From NCBI GenBank assembly GCA_963573385.1, contig CAUYLG010071408.1:1-64000 (forward strand): 64,000 nt of DNA. Direction: 5' to 3'. This document shows, one piece after another, positions 49,561 to 60,300 of this stretch (its first letter is position 1; each line of letters begins with the position of its first letter). A program made the translations under genes and the position numbers. Under the pieces are notes generated by a model that saw only the letters and a program-made list of their open reading frames with translations, had not been told where the DNA came from and did not search any database. The DNA is from Cacajao melanocephalus. Taxonomy: Eukaryota; Chordata; Mammalia; Primates; Pitheciidae.

Positions 49561-50042
49561 AGTACACGAATGCTTTTGGAGTTACAATTTATCACACAAT
49601 ATTGTATTGACAGTGGCTCTAGTCACTTCAATGACATGTTTGAACCACTACACCTGAGAAAGTAGGTAGCACAGGGATTTTTGTGGAATGGGATTCCATG
49701 AACTGCAAACTATCTTGAAGCCTTTTAGGAAATGAAAGTTTCCCTGACTTCAAGCATATTTGCTGCAACTCATCTTGATTCATTGTTATAGATTGTGATG
49801 GTGACTAACTCCTGTAGTAAAAATAAATAGAAGTAGGGGCTGAATAACCTCTGAAGATATTTCTGTTTGTCCTATAACTTTTCTTGAAGTAGGCATAAAC
49901 TGTCAAAGCAATTACTGAGATATAATCCATTAGTAATTCTAGAGGATGAACTTGAGTTATTGAACAGCAAACGAGTGATAAGAACCTGACAAATATCTCT
50001 GGGCAATCTCCTTCAACAATCAGCATCTTGTAACACTTCTTT
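49561..50042. other. Unique stretch
   Basis: No feature was recognised. A minus frame of 73 codons (49805-50026) has no known motif. Confidence 0.4.
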
Positions 50043-50332
50043 TAAAAAAAATTGTAACAGGATCTTTGTCACCCAGACTGCAGTGCAGTGGCATGGACTG
50101 TGCTCACTGCAGCCTTGAAATCCCAGGCTGAAGCATTTCTCCCACTTCAGCCATCCGAGTAGCTGGGACTACAGGCGTGCACCACCATGCCTGGCTAATT
50201 TCTCTATATTTTGTAGAGATGGGGTTTCACCATGTTGCCCAGGATGGTCTTGAAATCCTGGGCTCAAGCAATCTACCCATCTCAGCCTCCCAAAGTGCTG
50301 GGATTAAAGGCATGAGCCTCCATGCCCAGCAT
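50043..50332 (-). mobile_element. AluJ
   Basis: Diverged Alu complement: 'cacccagactgcagtgcagtggcatgg', 'cactgcagccttgaaatcccaggctgaagc', ending 'gagcctccatgcccagc'. Confidence 0.92.
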
Positions 50333-50529
50333 AACTTTTAAAGATTCTTTGAGGATTGAACAGGGTGATGACAGCCAGGATAAGTTTTCTTTTCACAAAT
50401 TCTCTAAAAATTTTGTGTTGTTGATTTTTTCTTTTTTTGTATCTTTTCACAAATTCTTTAGGTGGTGTTATGGTCAATTTATTGTTGAAAACAATGTTGG
50501 CATCCTTGTATTTTAGAGCTAAGATTTTT

Positions 50530-50670
50530 GCACCAAAGTTTTTTTTCTTTAAAAAAAAAAGATTAAGGTATAATTGATATACAAAAACTGCACATATTTA
50601 ATGTATACAATTTGATGAGTTCAGACATTTGCATACCCCTGGAAACCATCACCACAATCAAGGTATGGAC
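50530..50670 (-). mobile_element. L1M 3'-UTR fragment
   Basis: 'gattaaggtataattgatatacaaaaactgcacatatttaatgtatacaatttgatgag', then 'tttgcatacccctggaaaccatcaccacaatcaagg', preceded by A/T runs. Antisense 3' end of an L1MC-like copy. Confidence 0.8.
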
Positions 50671-50954
50671 TTGTTTTTTTAAATGGAAAAGAAAAACTGT
50701 GTTACTCCTTGAAATTGCCTTTTTTGATATATCAAACACAGTGGCCTAATTGCCAGGATATTTTCCGCTTTGCGTCACTGAATTTATTTTGCTTTGGGAA
50801 AGTTTGATCTACCCGAGCTTACCTATGTCACGCTGCCCAGGTTATTATCTTTGGTTCAACACTGTCATTATGAAATCTAAGTGTTTTAGATTAGCCAGAG
50901 CCCTTGAAAAAGATTTAATGTTGCTTCCTCTGTGTGCTTTTCTTCTCCTTTAAA

Positions 50955-51554
<600 letters not shown>

Positions 51555-51655
51555 GTTCCTGCAATAATTTGCTTAGGATGATGGCCTCCAGCTGAATCCA
51601 TGTTGCTGCAAAGGACATGATTTCATTGTTTCTTATGGCTGAATGTATCAAAGTT
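51555..51655 (-). mobile_element. L1 (L1PA/PB type), segment 2
   Basis: 'gatgatggcctccagctgaatccatgttgctgcaaaggacatgatttcattg' continues antisense L1 and stops near 51650. The whole insertion was therefore only about 0.37 kb long. Confidence 0.9.
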
Positions 51656-51772
51656 TGAAATGAAAATGGGGAGTACTTTGAGCTCCCTTAAGTTACTGTG
51701 AATAAGAAGTTCCTCTGCTATAATAGTCCTCCTGAATTAGTATTAATATAGAACAGTAAGCTAGAATGAGTA

Positions 51773-52170
51773 TACTCTCATTTCCTTTTTCTTTCCTTCC
51801 TTCCTTCCATCCGTCCTTCCTTCATTCTTTCCTTCCTTCCTTCCTGTCTTCCTTCCTTCCTTCCTGCCTTCCTGCCTTCCTCAGAATTTCTGTTGCACAA
51901 GCTGGAGTGCAATGGCCCTGTCTCAGCTTACTGCAACATCCACCTCCTGGATTCAAGTGATTCTTGTGCCTCACCCTCCTGACTAGCTGGAATTACAGGT
52001 GCATGTCACCACACTTGGCTAATTTTTGTATTTTTAGTAGAGACAAGGTTTCATCATGTTGGCCAAGCTGATCTCAAACTCCTGACCTCAGGTGATCTGC
52101 CCACTTTGGTCTCCTGAAGTCCTGGATTACAAGTGAAAGCCACCACGCTTGGCCCTTACTCTCACTTTCT
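51773..52170 (-). mobile_element. Alu with a TTCC-expanded tail
   Basis: Alu complement at 51885-52157. Its tail on this strand is a TTCC microsatellite at 51785-51880. TACTCTCATTTC (51773-51784) and TACTCTCACTTTC (52158-52170) bracket the whole unit as a TSD, so the microsatellite grew from the Alu A tail. The first 20 or so bases of the antisense start are lost. Confidence 0.92.
51785..51880. repeat. (TTCC)n / (GGAA)n microsatellite
   Basis: About 20 TTCC units with interruptions (CATCCG, CATTC, CTGTC, CTGCC). The longest uninterrupted stretches have three to four units. Confidence 0.95.
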
Positions 52171-52682
52171 ACGGGGTCTTTGTTGTTATGTTGGTAACCT
52201 GAATTGAGATATATTATTTTACAGTTTTTAATATCAGGTTCAATTCAAGATACTCCAAATGTATCTCTGGCCCCCATTTGGATTTAAATGATTCCTAGGT
52301 ATGCTTGTGGGTGGTCTGGTCAAAATAATATGACAACTATCTTCTTAATCTCTCCATGAAAGCAATTCTTTATAGACTGCTAACTTATACTGACAGATTA
52401 CGCATGTATTGAATCCCTCAAACCGACCACTTCTTTAAACCCAGTCAAAACACTGAAAAACCTGAGATTCCTGTGCAATTAACTACAATTTGATTAGCCT
52501 AAAGAAGTAGGTATACAATGTTTACCTAACATAAAAACTACCAGGTTCAGAGTCTAAATATTTCACAATATAATTTGAAATGTTTTAATGGCAATAGTTC
52601 TGAGCATTCTCAATGAAGCTTACAAGCTTATCATTAGGAAGGAGCTCTTTCTAAAAAGTAGAATAGACATAGAGCATGGGGT
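52171..52682. other. Unique stretch
   Basis: AT-rich half kilobase with no recognised element. Confidence 0.4.
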
Positions 52683-52764
52683 TTTAACCTGGGTTCCACA
52701 TTAGAATTGGCTGAGGAGCTTTTAGAAAATACTGATGGCCAGGCCCACCCCTAGAGTATCAAAT
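52683..52764 (+). mobile_element. hAT-Charlie fragment
   Basis: 'ggttttaacctgggttccacattagaattggctgaggagcttttagaaaatactgatggccaggcccacccctag' matches the 5' half of a MER3/MER20-like element. It is cut off at an L1. Confidence 0.65.
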
Positions 52765-53610
52765 ACTTTTTATGCATTGATGATTATCAAGTTTTAATCA
52801 ATTATTTTAGTATATTGTATATTGACTAATTTTTTATTCTGAAACATACTTGTATTCCTGGGGGTAAATCTTACTTGGTCATGGCCTATAATCCTTTATA
52901 TATGTCGCTAGATTCAGTTTGGTAGTATTTTACTGAGAATATTTGTGTTTATATTAATAAGGTATATTGGCTGTACTTTTCATGTGATGTCTTTGGTTTT
53001 GGTATCAGGGTAATAATGACCTCATAAAATAAGTTAGTTTGGAAGTATTTCCTACTCTGTTATTTTTTGGAGAAGTTTGTGAATAATTCATGTTCTTTTT
53101 TTTTTTCTTTAATATTTGGTAGAATTTACCGCTGAAGCCATCTTGTCCTGAGTTTTTCTTGTAGGAACCTTTTTGATTACTAATCTTTTTAGTTGTTATA
53201 GTTTCATTTGTATTTTCTATTTCGTCTTGAGTCAGTTTTGTTGTTTCCGTCTTCCTAGAAATTTATTCATTTTATCTAGCTTATCTAATTTGTTGGCATA
53301 AAATTGCTCATAGAATTCCCTTAGGATTCTTTTTATTTCTGTAAATTGGTAGTAATGCACTTTCTTTTGTTCTAGAGTTTAGTAATTTGAGTCTTTTCTC
53401 TGTTATTCATGGTCAATCTATCTAAAGGTTTGTCAGTTTTTTTTTTCTAGGAAGTAATTTTGGTTTTGTTTATTTTCTGTATTGTTTCTCTGTTCTCTAT
53501 TTTATTTAGGTCTGTTTTAATCTTTACTACTTCCTATATTTTGCTTTTCTACAACTCATTTATTAAATTTTCTAAAAGTAGGTACTAGTGCTGATTTTTA
53601 TTAAATGCTA
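52765..53610 (-). mobile_element. L1M reverse-transcriptase region
   Basis: Antisense ORF2: 'acttgtattcctgggggtaaatcttacttggtcatgg', 'ttggtagtattttactgagaatatttg', 'ttggtatcagggtaataatgacctcataaaa', 'gccatcttgtcctgag' and 'aatttattcattttatctagc'. The 3' end is absent on this strand. Confidence 0.88.
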
Positions 53611-53829
53611 TTTGGGGGCATTGATATAGGTCCTATGATTTATCCTATTGGCCTTTTAATATAAATTTATTAATAGATTTCCTAATATTAATTAATTAAT
53701 TCATGAATTTCTACTAGATTATTGTGACATAAAAGGAATGAGGGACATTTGTTCTCTTAAATTCCTTTTGTATTTATCAAATTTCTGTAGTGAATATATA
53801 TGATTTTAATGATTAGGAACATATGATTT

Positions 53830-54660
53830 ATATTTTATTTTGAAAAATGATAAAACTATAGAAAAATAATGTGAAGTATCTGATGTGTGTATGGAAAATT
53901 TTGATAAAATTGAAGAACATGGAGAAAATCTCAAAGTATTTTATTACATATAAAAACTCATGTGTCAAGATATATAATAAATAAAATTTAAAGAAAAACT
54001 GGGAAAATATGCATATAACAAACAACAAAAAAAGCAAAAAACCCAAATTCTTACGCAGTAGGAGCTCTTTGAATGGGAAATGTCCAAAACCATCTTAGTA
54101 TATAAATAAGCTAATTAACACAAAAGACAGTCTAAAGCAAGGAAATGAAAAGTACTAATATATATTTGGAAAGTTGTTACCAGCATTATAGACATTTACA
54201 TTAAGTTGAGATGTTATGTTCATCTAAGAAATCAGCCCACGATTTTAAAAATGGATATTACTGAAATGTTGTTGAGAGTGCAGTTTGAGAGGGAAACTCA
54301 CATATTCTTGCTTTAAGTGTAGGTGGTATAAACTCTTTGGAAAGCAATATGGCACTATGTCAAGGGCCTTAAAAATGTTCATACATTGTGACTAAATAAG
54401 GAAAAAAAATCTGAAAAAAAAAAAGATTTAGGGGCAAAGAAGTTCAACTGAGTAGTGATTTTAATAGCAAAAAAGTGTTATATATATGTTAATCATTAGC
54501 ACATTAACGAGATTCAATGTTTTGTAGCTATTAATGTTATCATAAAGGATTTTTAATACCATAGAAAGATACTGCTAATTGAATATTATATGAAAAAAAT
54601 GAGATACAAATTTTATACAGTTAAATTAAAAATTTGTCAAAAATGCTAAGAAAAATTTGT
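53830..54660 (+). mobile_element. L1M 3' region
   Basis: Sense: 'gcaatatggcactatgtcaagggccttaaaaatgttcatac', 'gtagctattaatgttatcataaaggatttttaat' and 'gatacaaattttatacag'. Together with the preceding antisense RT piece it could be one L1 with a 5' inversion. Confidence 0.7.
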
Positions 54661-54683
54661 AAGGTAAAATAAGGAAAGACCTC

Positions 54684-54748
54684 ATGATCCACCCGCCTCA
54701 GCCTCTCAAAGTGCTGGGATTACAGGTGTGAGCCACTGTGCCTGGTCT
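54684..54748 (-). mobile_element. Orphan 5' end of an Alu
   Basis: Only the first 65 bases of an Alu remain ('catgatccacccgcctcagcctctcaaagtgctgggattacaggtgtgagccactgtgcctgg'). Ordinary Alu truncation loses the 5' end. Here the 3' end and tail are missing, so a later deletion or rearrangement is implied. Confidence 0.92.
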
Positions 54749-55292
54749 TGTCTTTTTTTTTAAATAAACTACTTAAAAAGCTATAGTTTTAATTCTTACC
54801 ACAGCCATGATTAAATCCCATAAGTTTTTATAGATTCAATTCTCATCTCCATTGTTGATTTTATAAACTAAGAATATTTTAGCATTCTCTGTTTAGAATT
54901 CTAGAAACATCTAGAATTGGGTAACTTTCTTCCCTTGACTTCTGGTTGCTGGTAATTATTTTCTTTATCTCTTTTGTCTCCCTTATTCCTTTTCTTCCTT
55001 GTTGTCATCAGAAAATGGGGTATAACACCGGCAGTTTCAGGAAATAGTTTTGCTAGGTGGTGGTGGTGATGGGTGCTAGGGGCATGGTTGGATAATTCTT
55101 AGGTCTATGATGCCCCTGACTGAGCTAATGGGAAATGGTGAGGATGAGTCAGACTTTTTCTCTTCTTCAGAGCTAGCATGCTCTTCCAGCTTAGCAGGTG
55201 CAGTGAGCTGTGGCTGCATTTTGCACCAGCCCACTACTGCTTCATTTAATGGAAATATCTCTATATTATGATACATAATATTTTAAGCTAGA
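54749..55292. other. Unique stretch
   Basis: No element was recognised. A GGTGGTGGTGATGGGTGC run lies at 55058-55075. Confidence 0.4.
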
Positions 55293-55293
55293 G

Positions 55294-55338
<45 letters not shown>
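55293..55338. repeat. (TG)n microsatellite
   Basis: About 22 uninterrupted TG units, the longest pure dinucleotide tract in the window and likely length-variable. Confidence 0.97.
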
Positions 55339-55341
<3 letters not shown>

Positions 55342-55411
55342 GGGAGTTTGTTGGTAGGGAGTGGGTCTATTTCTGCAAGTACTTGAAAGAAGAGATTCGA
55401 GACATTGTAGG

Positions 55412-55800
55412 TGCTATGGTTTGAATGTGTGCCCTCAAATTCAAGCGTTGCCAATGTGATAGTATTAGAAAGCAGAGCCTCTAAGAGGTTATTATTAGGT
55501 CATAAGGACTCCTCCCTCCTGAATAGGACAAAAGCCCCTTTAAAAGAGGCTCATGCAGCATTCAGCTCCCTTGATCTTCCATTCTTCTGCCACATGAGGA
55601 CTCAGTGTTCCTTCCCTCTAGAGGATGCAGCAATCAGTTGCTGTCTTGGAAGCAGAGAGCAGTCCTCACCAGACAACCACACCTGCCAGTGCCTTGATCT
55701 TGGACTTCCTGGCCTCTTGAACTGTGAGAAATAACTTTCTGTTCTTTATAAATTACCCAGGCAGTGGTGTCTGTTATGGCAGCACAAATGTACTAAGACA
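55412..55800 (+). mobile_element. MLT1 LTR (MaLR), full length solo LTR
   Basis: TGCTATGGTTTGAATGTGTG, 'gaggttattattaggtcataaggactcc', 'ccattcttctgccacatgaggactcag', 'gtgccttgatcttggacttcctggcc' and the end 'ggcagcacaaatgtactaagaca'. The flanks GTAGG and GTCAG fit a 5-base TSD with one change. Confidence 0.95.
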
Positions 55801-55989
55801 GTCAGATAACAGCTTTTCATTCTTAGCCTGCTTTTAAAAGTCAGCTGGCCTCAGAAAATGTTACTTTGGTAGTGGTGAAATAGGCAAAAAGCCCTAAGAA
55901 CTGGTCCTTTATCACAGCCCAGATCACCTACATGCAGGTGACATTGGAGTCAGTATCTCCTATTCAGATTCCATTGCTAAGCTCTAGAG

Positions 55990-56234
55990 GCCTCCCCTTG
56001 AATTTTCTACCTGTCCTTCAGACTCAACATAGTAAACCCAGAACCCATCATCTTTCTTCCTGAGCTACCCTCTTTATCTCTAGTTTTTATTTTGGTGACT
56101 TGCACCACCATTTAACTAGTTCCCAATCCTGAATTGTCCCATATCCTTCACTTTTAGGTTATTCAGAGTCTTAATATATTTAGACATTGTCCCCCTTGTC
56201 TCCATCCTCACAGCCATTGCCTTGGTGAGGCTCT
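55990..56234 (+). mobile_element. L2, segment 1
   Basis: Sense L2: 'cttcagactcaacatagtaaacccagaacccatcatctttcttcc', 'gtgacttgcaccaccatttaactagttccc' and 'cccccttgtctccatcctcacagccattgcc'. It continues after the RPL24 pseudogene. Confidence 0.82.
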
Positions 56235-56822
56235 CACTTGTCTGAATTATTATTATTATTATTATTAGAGTTATAGCCCAGTCTTTATTTAAAAATCAGA
56301 TCTGCCAGCTGAATGTTTTCTACCAACTCGGGGAGCTGAAACTTTCACTGGCTTCACAGTCTTTTGTTCAGGTGCTGCCTTTGTAGGTGCCTGATCAGCA
56401 GCCATTGCTGTCTTTTTAGATACTTGCTTAGCCTTTTTTGCTTCCTTAGCAGCACTGATAGCTTGTTCTCACTGAGACATTCTAAATCCAGGTTTCTGAT
56501 TGCTCTTGGCCATGATGTCAGCAAGAGATCGACCAGTCATGGCCATCTGGAATTTGACTACTCGGTGGGTTCTTTATTTTTTTCTGAATTTCTTCCAGCT
56601 GTCCCTTTTTGTGCTTCCTTCTGTAGAGGACAATCAGTTTATTTGCTGAGGATTCCTCTTGGAAATAAATGCATTAAGAAACTGAAAAACCTTGTCCGTT
56701 CTGGTGTTGCGCCTTCCATGTCTGGGGTAGATCTTGTACCCGCTGAAACTGCAGGGCCTGATCTTCACGGTGGTGGCTCCACAGGAGGAGAAAAGGTGAA
56801 GAGAAGCACTTATGTGAATTAT
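56235..56822 (-). pseudogene. RPL24P: RPL24 processed pseudogene (60S ribosomal protein L24)
   Basis: A retroposed, intronless copy of RPL24 mRNA lies on the minus strand, and the parent protein is a component of the large cytosolic ribosomal subunit. Read from right to left, it has a 5' UTR with a CTTTTCTCC pyrimidine tract. The start region at 56768-56766 has ATG changed to GTG. The N-terminal [14 protein letters not shown] segment follows, then the basic central region ([30 protein letters not shown]) and the alanine/lysine-rich tail. The former stop (near 56310) is changed to TCA, and AATAAA lies at 56289-56284. Disabling changes include the lost start, a one-base deletion with TGA at the conserved INWTV stretch, and further in-frame stops. 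The poly(A) tail is now a TAA/ATT repeat (56251-56266). CACTTGTCTGAATTAT (56235-56250) and CACTTATGTGAATTAT (56807-56822) are the TSD. It is not expected to encode protein. The symbol is generic; the locus number is unknown. Confidence 0.96.
56251..56267. repeat. (ATT)n from the pseudogene's poly(A) tail
   Basis: Five TAT/ATT units directly abut the 3' UTR of the RPL24 copy. This is the position of the poly(A) tail on the minus strand. Confidence 0.85.
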
Positions 56823-57055
56823 GATGGCAATCTCCTACCAGGCTTCTTGCCTCTCATTTGGTCCCACCAAGCTACTAAAGTTGTCTTTCTAAAAATGCTA
56901 ATTGGATTTCATGCCTTCACTCCACTTGGCTTTCAGGATGAAGTTCACAGTTCTCAGCTTAGAACAAGGCCCCTCAGGAATTGGCCTTTGCTTGCCTCTC
57001 TGTCTGCAGAGCTCACCACTTTCCGTTTTACATGATCGACTCTAGTCAGATAGAA
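56823..57055 (+). mobile_element. L2, segment 2
   Basis: Resumes the L2 sense order: 'gatggcaatctcctaccagg', 'gttgtctttctaaaaatgctaattggatttcatgcc', 'ggaattggcctttgcttgcctctctg'. It fits directly onto segment 1 once the pseudogene and one TSD are removed. Confidence 0.82.
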
Positions 57056-57059
57056 CCAC

Positions 57060-57660
57060 CTAAGGTCACTGAAGGCATTATTGCATTTCGAGTATTAATA
57101 CAAAAAAACCTTTATTTTGAAATAATTTTAAACTTACAGAAAAATTGCAAGATTACTGGAAAAAACCCTCATATATCTTTTGCCTAGATTTACCAATTGT
57201 TAACGTTTTGCCACATTCGTTTTATCTATCTATCTATCTATGTATCATCTATAATCTATCTATCTATCATCTAATCAATCATCATGTATCTAGTATTTGT
57301 TTTCTAAACCATTTGAGAGTAAGTGGTAGACGTTATGTCCCTGTATTTCTAAATTCTTCAGTGTGTATTTCCCAAGAACAAAACCATTCAGTTATATTTT
57401 ACAAACACAGGGAAGTTATCAAAATCAAGTAATGTAACATTGGTTAAACAGTATTACCTACTTTATAGACCTTATTCCAGCTTCATTAATATTCATAGTG
57501 ATTTGTGTGTGTGTGTGTGTGTGCGTACACACATGCACTCACGGACCTTCCCTTCTATGTAATTGTCATGTCTCCATGGTCTCCTGTAATCTGGACATTT
57601 GGAATTCTTAATCCCTTGATGGCTTCTCCCAGTCTCTTGTCTGCCTAGGATACTTTTGTC
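57060..57660. mobile_element. Old L1-like repeat splitting the L2
   Basis: Same family as 37.59-39.74 kb: 'acagaaaaattgcaagattactgg', 'cctagatttaccaattgttaacgttttgccaca', 'catttgagagtaagtggtagacg', 'tgtatttcccaagaacaaaacc', 'aattgtcatgtctccatggtctcctgtaatctgg'. TATC (57222-57290) and GT (57503-57523) microsatellites lie inside. Confidence 0.65.
57222..57290. repeat. Imperfect (TATC)n microsatellite
   Basis: Two clusters of four to five TATC units, separated by TGTATCATCTATAATC, inside the old L1-like unit. Confidence 0.9.
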
Positions 57661-57679
57661 TTCTTTCTTCATCCAGTTC

Positions 57680-57950
57680 TCTTTCTTTTTCAAAAGTAGC
57701 ACTTATAGCCACCTGCCCAGACATACTTTGCCAGACCTCACAATGTGATTTTCTCAAATCTCCTTTCCTGTTGCCTCACATAAAAACCTTCATCTTTGCT
57801 GATCATATTGGTTTTCTTATCTGATTTGTAAGCCACTTGAGGATGAGGATCAGGCCTTATTTAACTTTTTATCACCATTGCCCAGCAAAGTACTCCACAT
57901 AAGGTTTGAGCTCAATACATGTATTTGAAATATTTTAATAGGCAACTGTT
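57680..57950 (+). mobile_element. L2, segment 3 (3' end)
   Basis: 'tttgtaagccacttgaggatgaggatcaggccttatttaac' and 'gcccagcaaagtactccacataaggtttgagctcaatacatg' are the L2 3' end. The three segments make one L2 of about 0.75 kb interrupted twice. Confidence 0.8.
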
Positions 57951-58029
57951 CCCATGAACGAGTGTTTAACATTTCAGAGTTAATACCCTTGATATGCAAA
58001 GAGTTTCTTCAGATTGATTAAAGTGTGGG

Positions 58030-58583
58030 GAAATGGGTTGGTGAGAGTATGAATTGCTGTCATTGAATGAGAAAGTAACTGGCAGCATCTAAAAAATTAA
58101 AAATTTTAAAAATTAAAAAATGCTATTGAAGGGGCTACATCCTGTGGTGAAACAAGTGCTGGTACCTAAGGACATAAGTGCAAGGAAGTTTCTTGTAACA
58201 TTTTTTATTGTAATAAAACATACCAGAAACAGTTTAAATGTTCATCACTAGAAGTATAGTTGAATATATTGTGGAATAGTCATACAGTTAAAAAGAAATG
58301 AATATTGTGGTATATCTGTGTGATACAAAGGATAAACTACTGCTATTATACTGAATAAGTTAAACACAAAAGGATGCAAACTTTATGATTTGTCGGAAAT
58401 AATAATATAGGCAAAGTTAGATTTATGGCTGATCTCTAGCTTGGGGACTTGTTTGACTAGAAATAGGCAGGAGAAGACTTTCTGGATGGTGGAAATGTTC
58501 TGTATCTTGTGGGTATCAGTGGTGTGGGTATATGTATTTGTTAAAACTGATTAAATTGCACACTTAAGGTCTGTGTCTCAATA
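58030..58583 (+). mobile_element. L1ME 3' region, copy 1
   Basis: 'gcaaggaagtttcttgtaacattttttattgtaataaaaca', 'tttaaatgttcatcactagaag', 'tgtggaatagtcatacag' and 'gataaactactgctattatactgaataagttaaacac' follow the sense L1ME end. It closes with 'attaaattgcacacttaaggtctgtg'. Confidence 0.75.
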
Positions 58584-58862
58584 ATATTGTTAAGCCTTGG
58601 CAACATGGCGAGACCCTGTCTGTATAAAAAAGAAAAAATATTAGCTGGGCTTGTTAGCTGGTGAACGTCTATAGTCCTAGCTACTTAGGAGGCTGAGGTG
58701 TGAGGATCACTTGAGCCCAGGAGTTCAGGGCTATAGTGAGCTATGATCACAGCACTGCACTCTAGCCTGGGTGATGAAGTGAGACAATCTCTAAATAATA
58801 ATAATCATAATAATCATAATAATAATAAGAACAACAACAACAACAAACAACAATATTGTTAA
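58584..58862 (+). mobile_element. 5'-truncated AluJ with AAT/CAA tail and TSD
   Basis: Starts mid left arm ('ccttggcaacatggcgagaccctg') and lacks the first 90 or so bases. The tail is AATAATAATCATAAT then ACAACAACA (58793-58851). AATATTGTTAA at 58584-58594 and 58852-58862 is an exact 11-base TSD, so the truncation happened during insertion. Confidence 0.93.
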
Positions 58863-59345
58863 TAAGAAATGTGTATAGCCCCTGAGTTAATTGCTCTGTT
58901 TTGAGGGCTAGATCACAGTAAGGTATAGCCCCCAACTGCCTCTACATAAGAATATGTGTACAAGGAAGTTTGTTGTAATAGTATGTATTATAGTAAAGCA
59001 TTCACCAAAAACTTGAAAATATCCAAAATGTTCATCTCTAGAGAAATAAATATATTTTGATATAATTATAATGGAAAATGATACAACTACTTAGAAGATA
59101 AGTCAATCTAAATGTACTGATCTGGAGGGGTATGCAGGATCTATTTTAAGTGAAAAAATATAAATTATTGATTAGTGTATAGTGTTTTTTATAAAAAGGA
59201 GGAAAACCTTTATAATTATAAACGTTAGTATAGCATATGGAAAAAAGGTATGAAAAATCCACACCAAACATGATACAGAGAATCTAGTGAGTTTATATTT
59301 CTATAGTATGTGCTATTTTTATAATTAAAAAACTCACTAAAGTAA
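58863..59345 (+). mobile_element. L1ME 3' region, copy 2
   Basis: 'gtacaaggaagtttgttgtaatagtatgtattatagtaaagc', 'aaaatgttcatctctagagaa', 'ctgatctggaggggtatgcaggatctattttaagtgaaaaaat'. It restarts the same L1 segment seen in copy 1 and is not its continuation. Confidence 0.72.
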
Positions 59346-59364
59346 GTTCATTCACAAAAAATTC

Positions 59365-60044
59365 ATGCTAGATGAGTAAAAAAATACCTCTTTTTATTTC
59401 CGTACTCTTACTACACAGAACACTTCTGTGACCAAGTGTATGGGGCTCTTCCACACATACCAGCAAGTGAGCAATCAGTTCTGCAGCAGACACCAGCTGG
59501 GTGTCTTCTAATTCAGTTCGATTCTGGCAGTATTCACTTGGAGGAAGCATCAGATCTCACAGGTTGAGGGCCCAGTCCCACAAGACGGACCCCAACTTTA
59601 GGAGCCAGTCACAAGTCTGGGCTTCAGGAACTTCTGGCCAACTGGCTATAAACTGGGGTTTCCATGGCCCCTCCTCCAGTTTGATTAATTTGCTAAAGCA
59701 GCTCCCAGAACTCAGGAAAACACTTTGCTTATGTTCGCCTATTTATTACAAAGGATAATTTAAAGGATACGAACAAATAGCCAGATAAAGAGAGAGAGAG
59801 GTGCAAGGTCTAGAAGGTTCCTGAGTACAGAAACCTCTGTCCTTACGGAGTTGGGGTGCACCTCCTTCCTCACATGTGGATGAGTTCTTGCTCGCCAAAG
59901 TGGAAGCCCCCTGAGGGGAGTAGGGTTGAAAGTTCCAATCCTCTAAAGTCATGGTTGTTGCCTTGGTAACCAGCCCCCATCCTGATGTAATCTAGGGGCT
60001 CCCAGCCACCAGTCATCTCATTAGGACACAAAAAAATATATATA
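59365..60044 (-). mobile_element. ERVL-type LTR, main part
   Basis: Read on the minus strand it has an LTR layout. It includes 'ggagcccctagattacatcagg', a pyrimidine CTCTCTCTCTTTATC run, 'tatcctttgtaataaataggcgaacataagc', a polyadenylation-type AATAAA near 59745, then 'tgagttctgggagctgctttagcaaattaatc' and 'gaattagaagacacccagctggtgtctgctgcagaactg'. Non-coding. I am not sure of the exact LTR name. Confidence 0.75.
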
Positions 60045-60200
60045 TATTTTTTCCGAGATAGAATACTGTGTCACCCAGTCTGGAGCACAGTGGCATGATT
60101 ATGGCTCACTGCAGCCTCTACCTCCTAGACTCAAGTGATCCTCCTGCCTCAGCCTCCTGAGTAGCTGGGACTTCAGGCAAGCAGCCACCACACCTGGCTA
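60045..60200 (-). mobile_element. AluJ right arm inserted in the LTR
   Basis: Half-length Alu complement: '(ta)n tttttt ccgagatagaatactgtgtcacccagtctggagc' to 'gcagccaccacacctggctaa'. Only the right arm and linker are present, as expected for 5' truncation. Confidence 0.92.
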
Positions 60201-60300
60201 ACAAAAGATCCTCTTATCTCTTGGGGATTCTAAGGACTTTGGATGCTTAAGTGAGGAAATGGGGAATAAGACCAAATATGCATTTCATTATAAAACACAA
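60201..60300 (-). mobile_element. ERVL-type LTR, 5' end
   Basis: 'gatcctcttatctcttggggattctaaggactttggatgc' and 'gaaatggggaataagaccaaatatgcatttcattataaaacaca' complete the LTR. Its sense start is TGTGTTTTATAATG at about 60298. Confidence 0.7.

Noticed and set aside
56364..57035. 223-codon plus-strand open frame, the longest in the window
   Set aside because: It is antisense to the RPL24 retrocopy and then runs into L2. The composition and position explain it without a gene.
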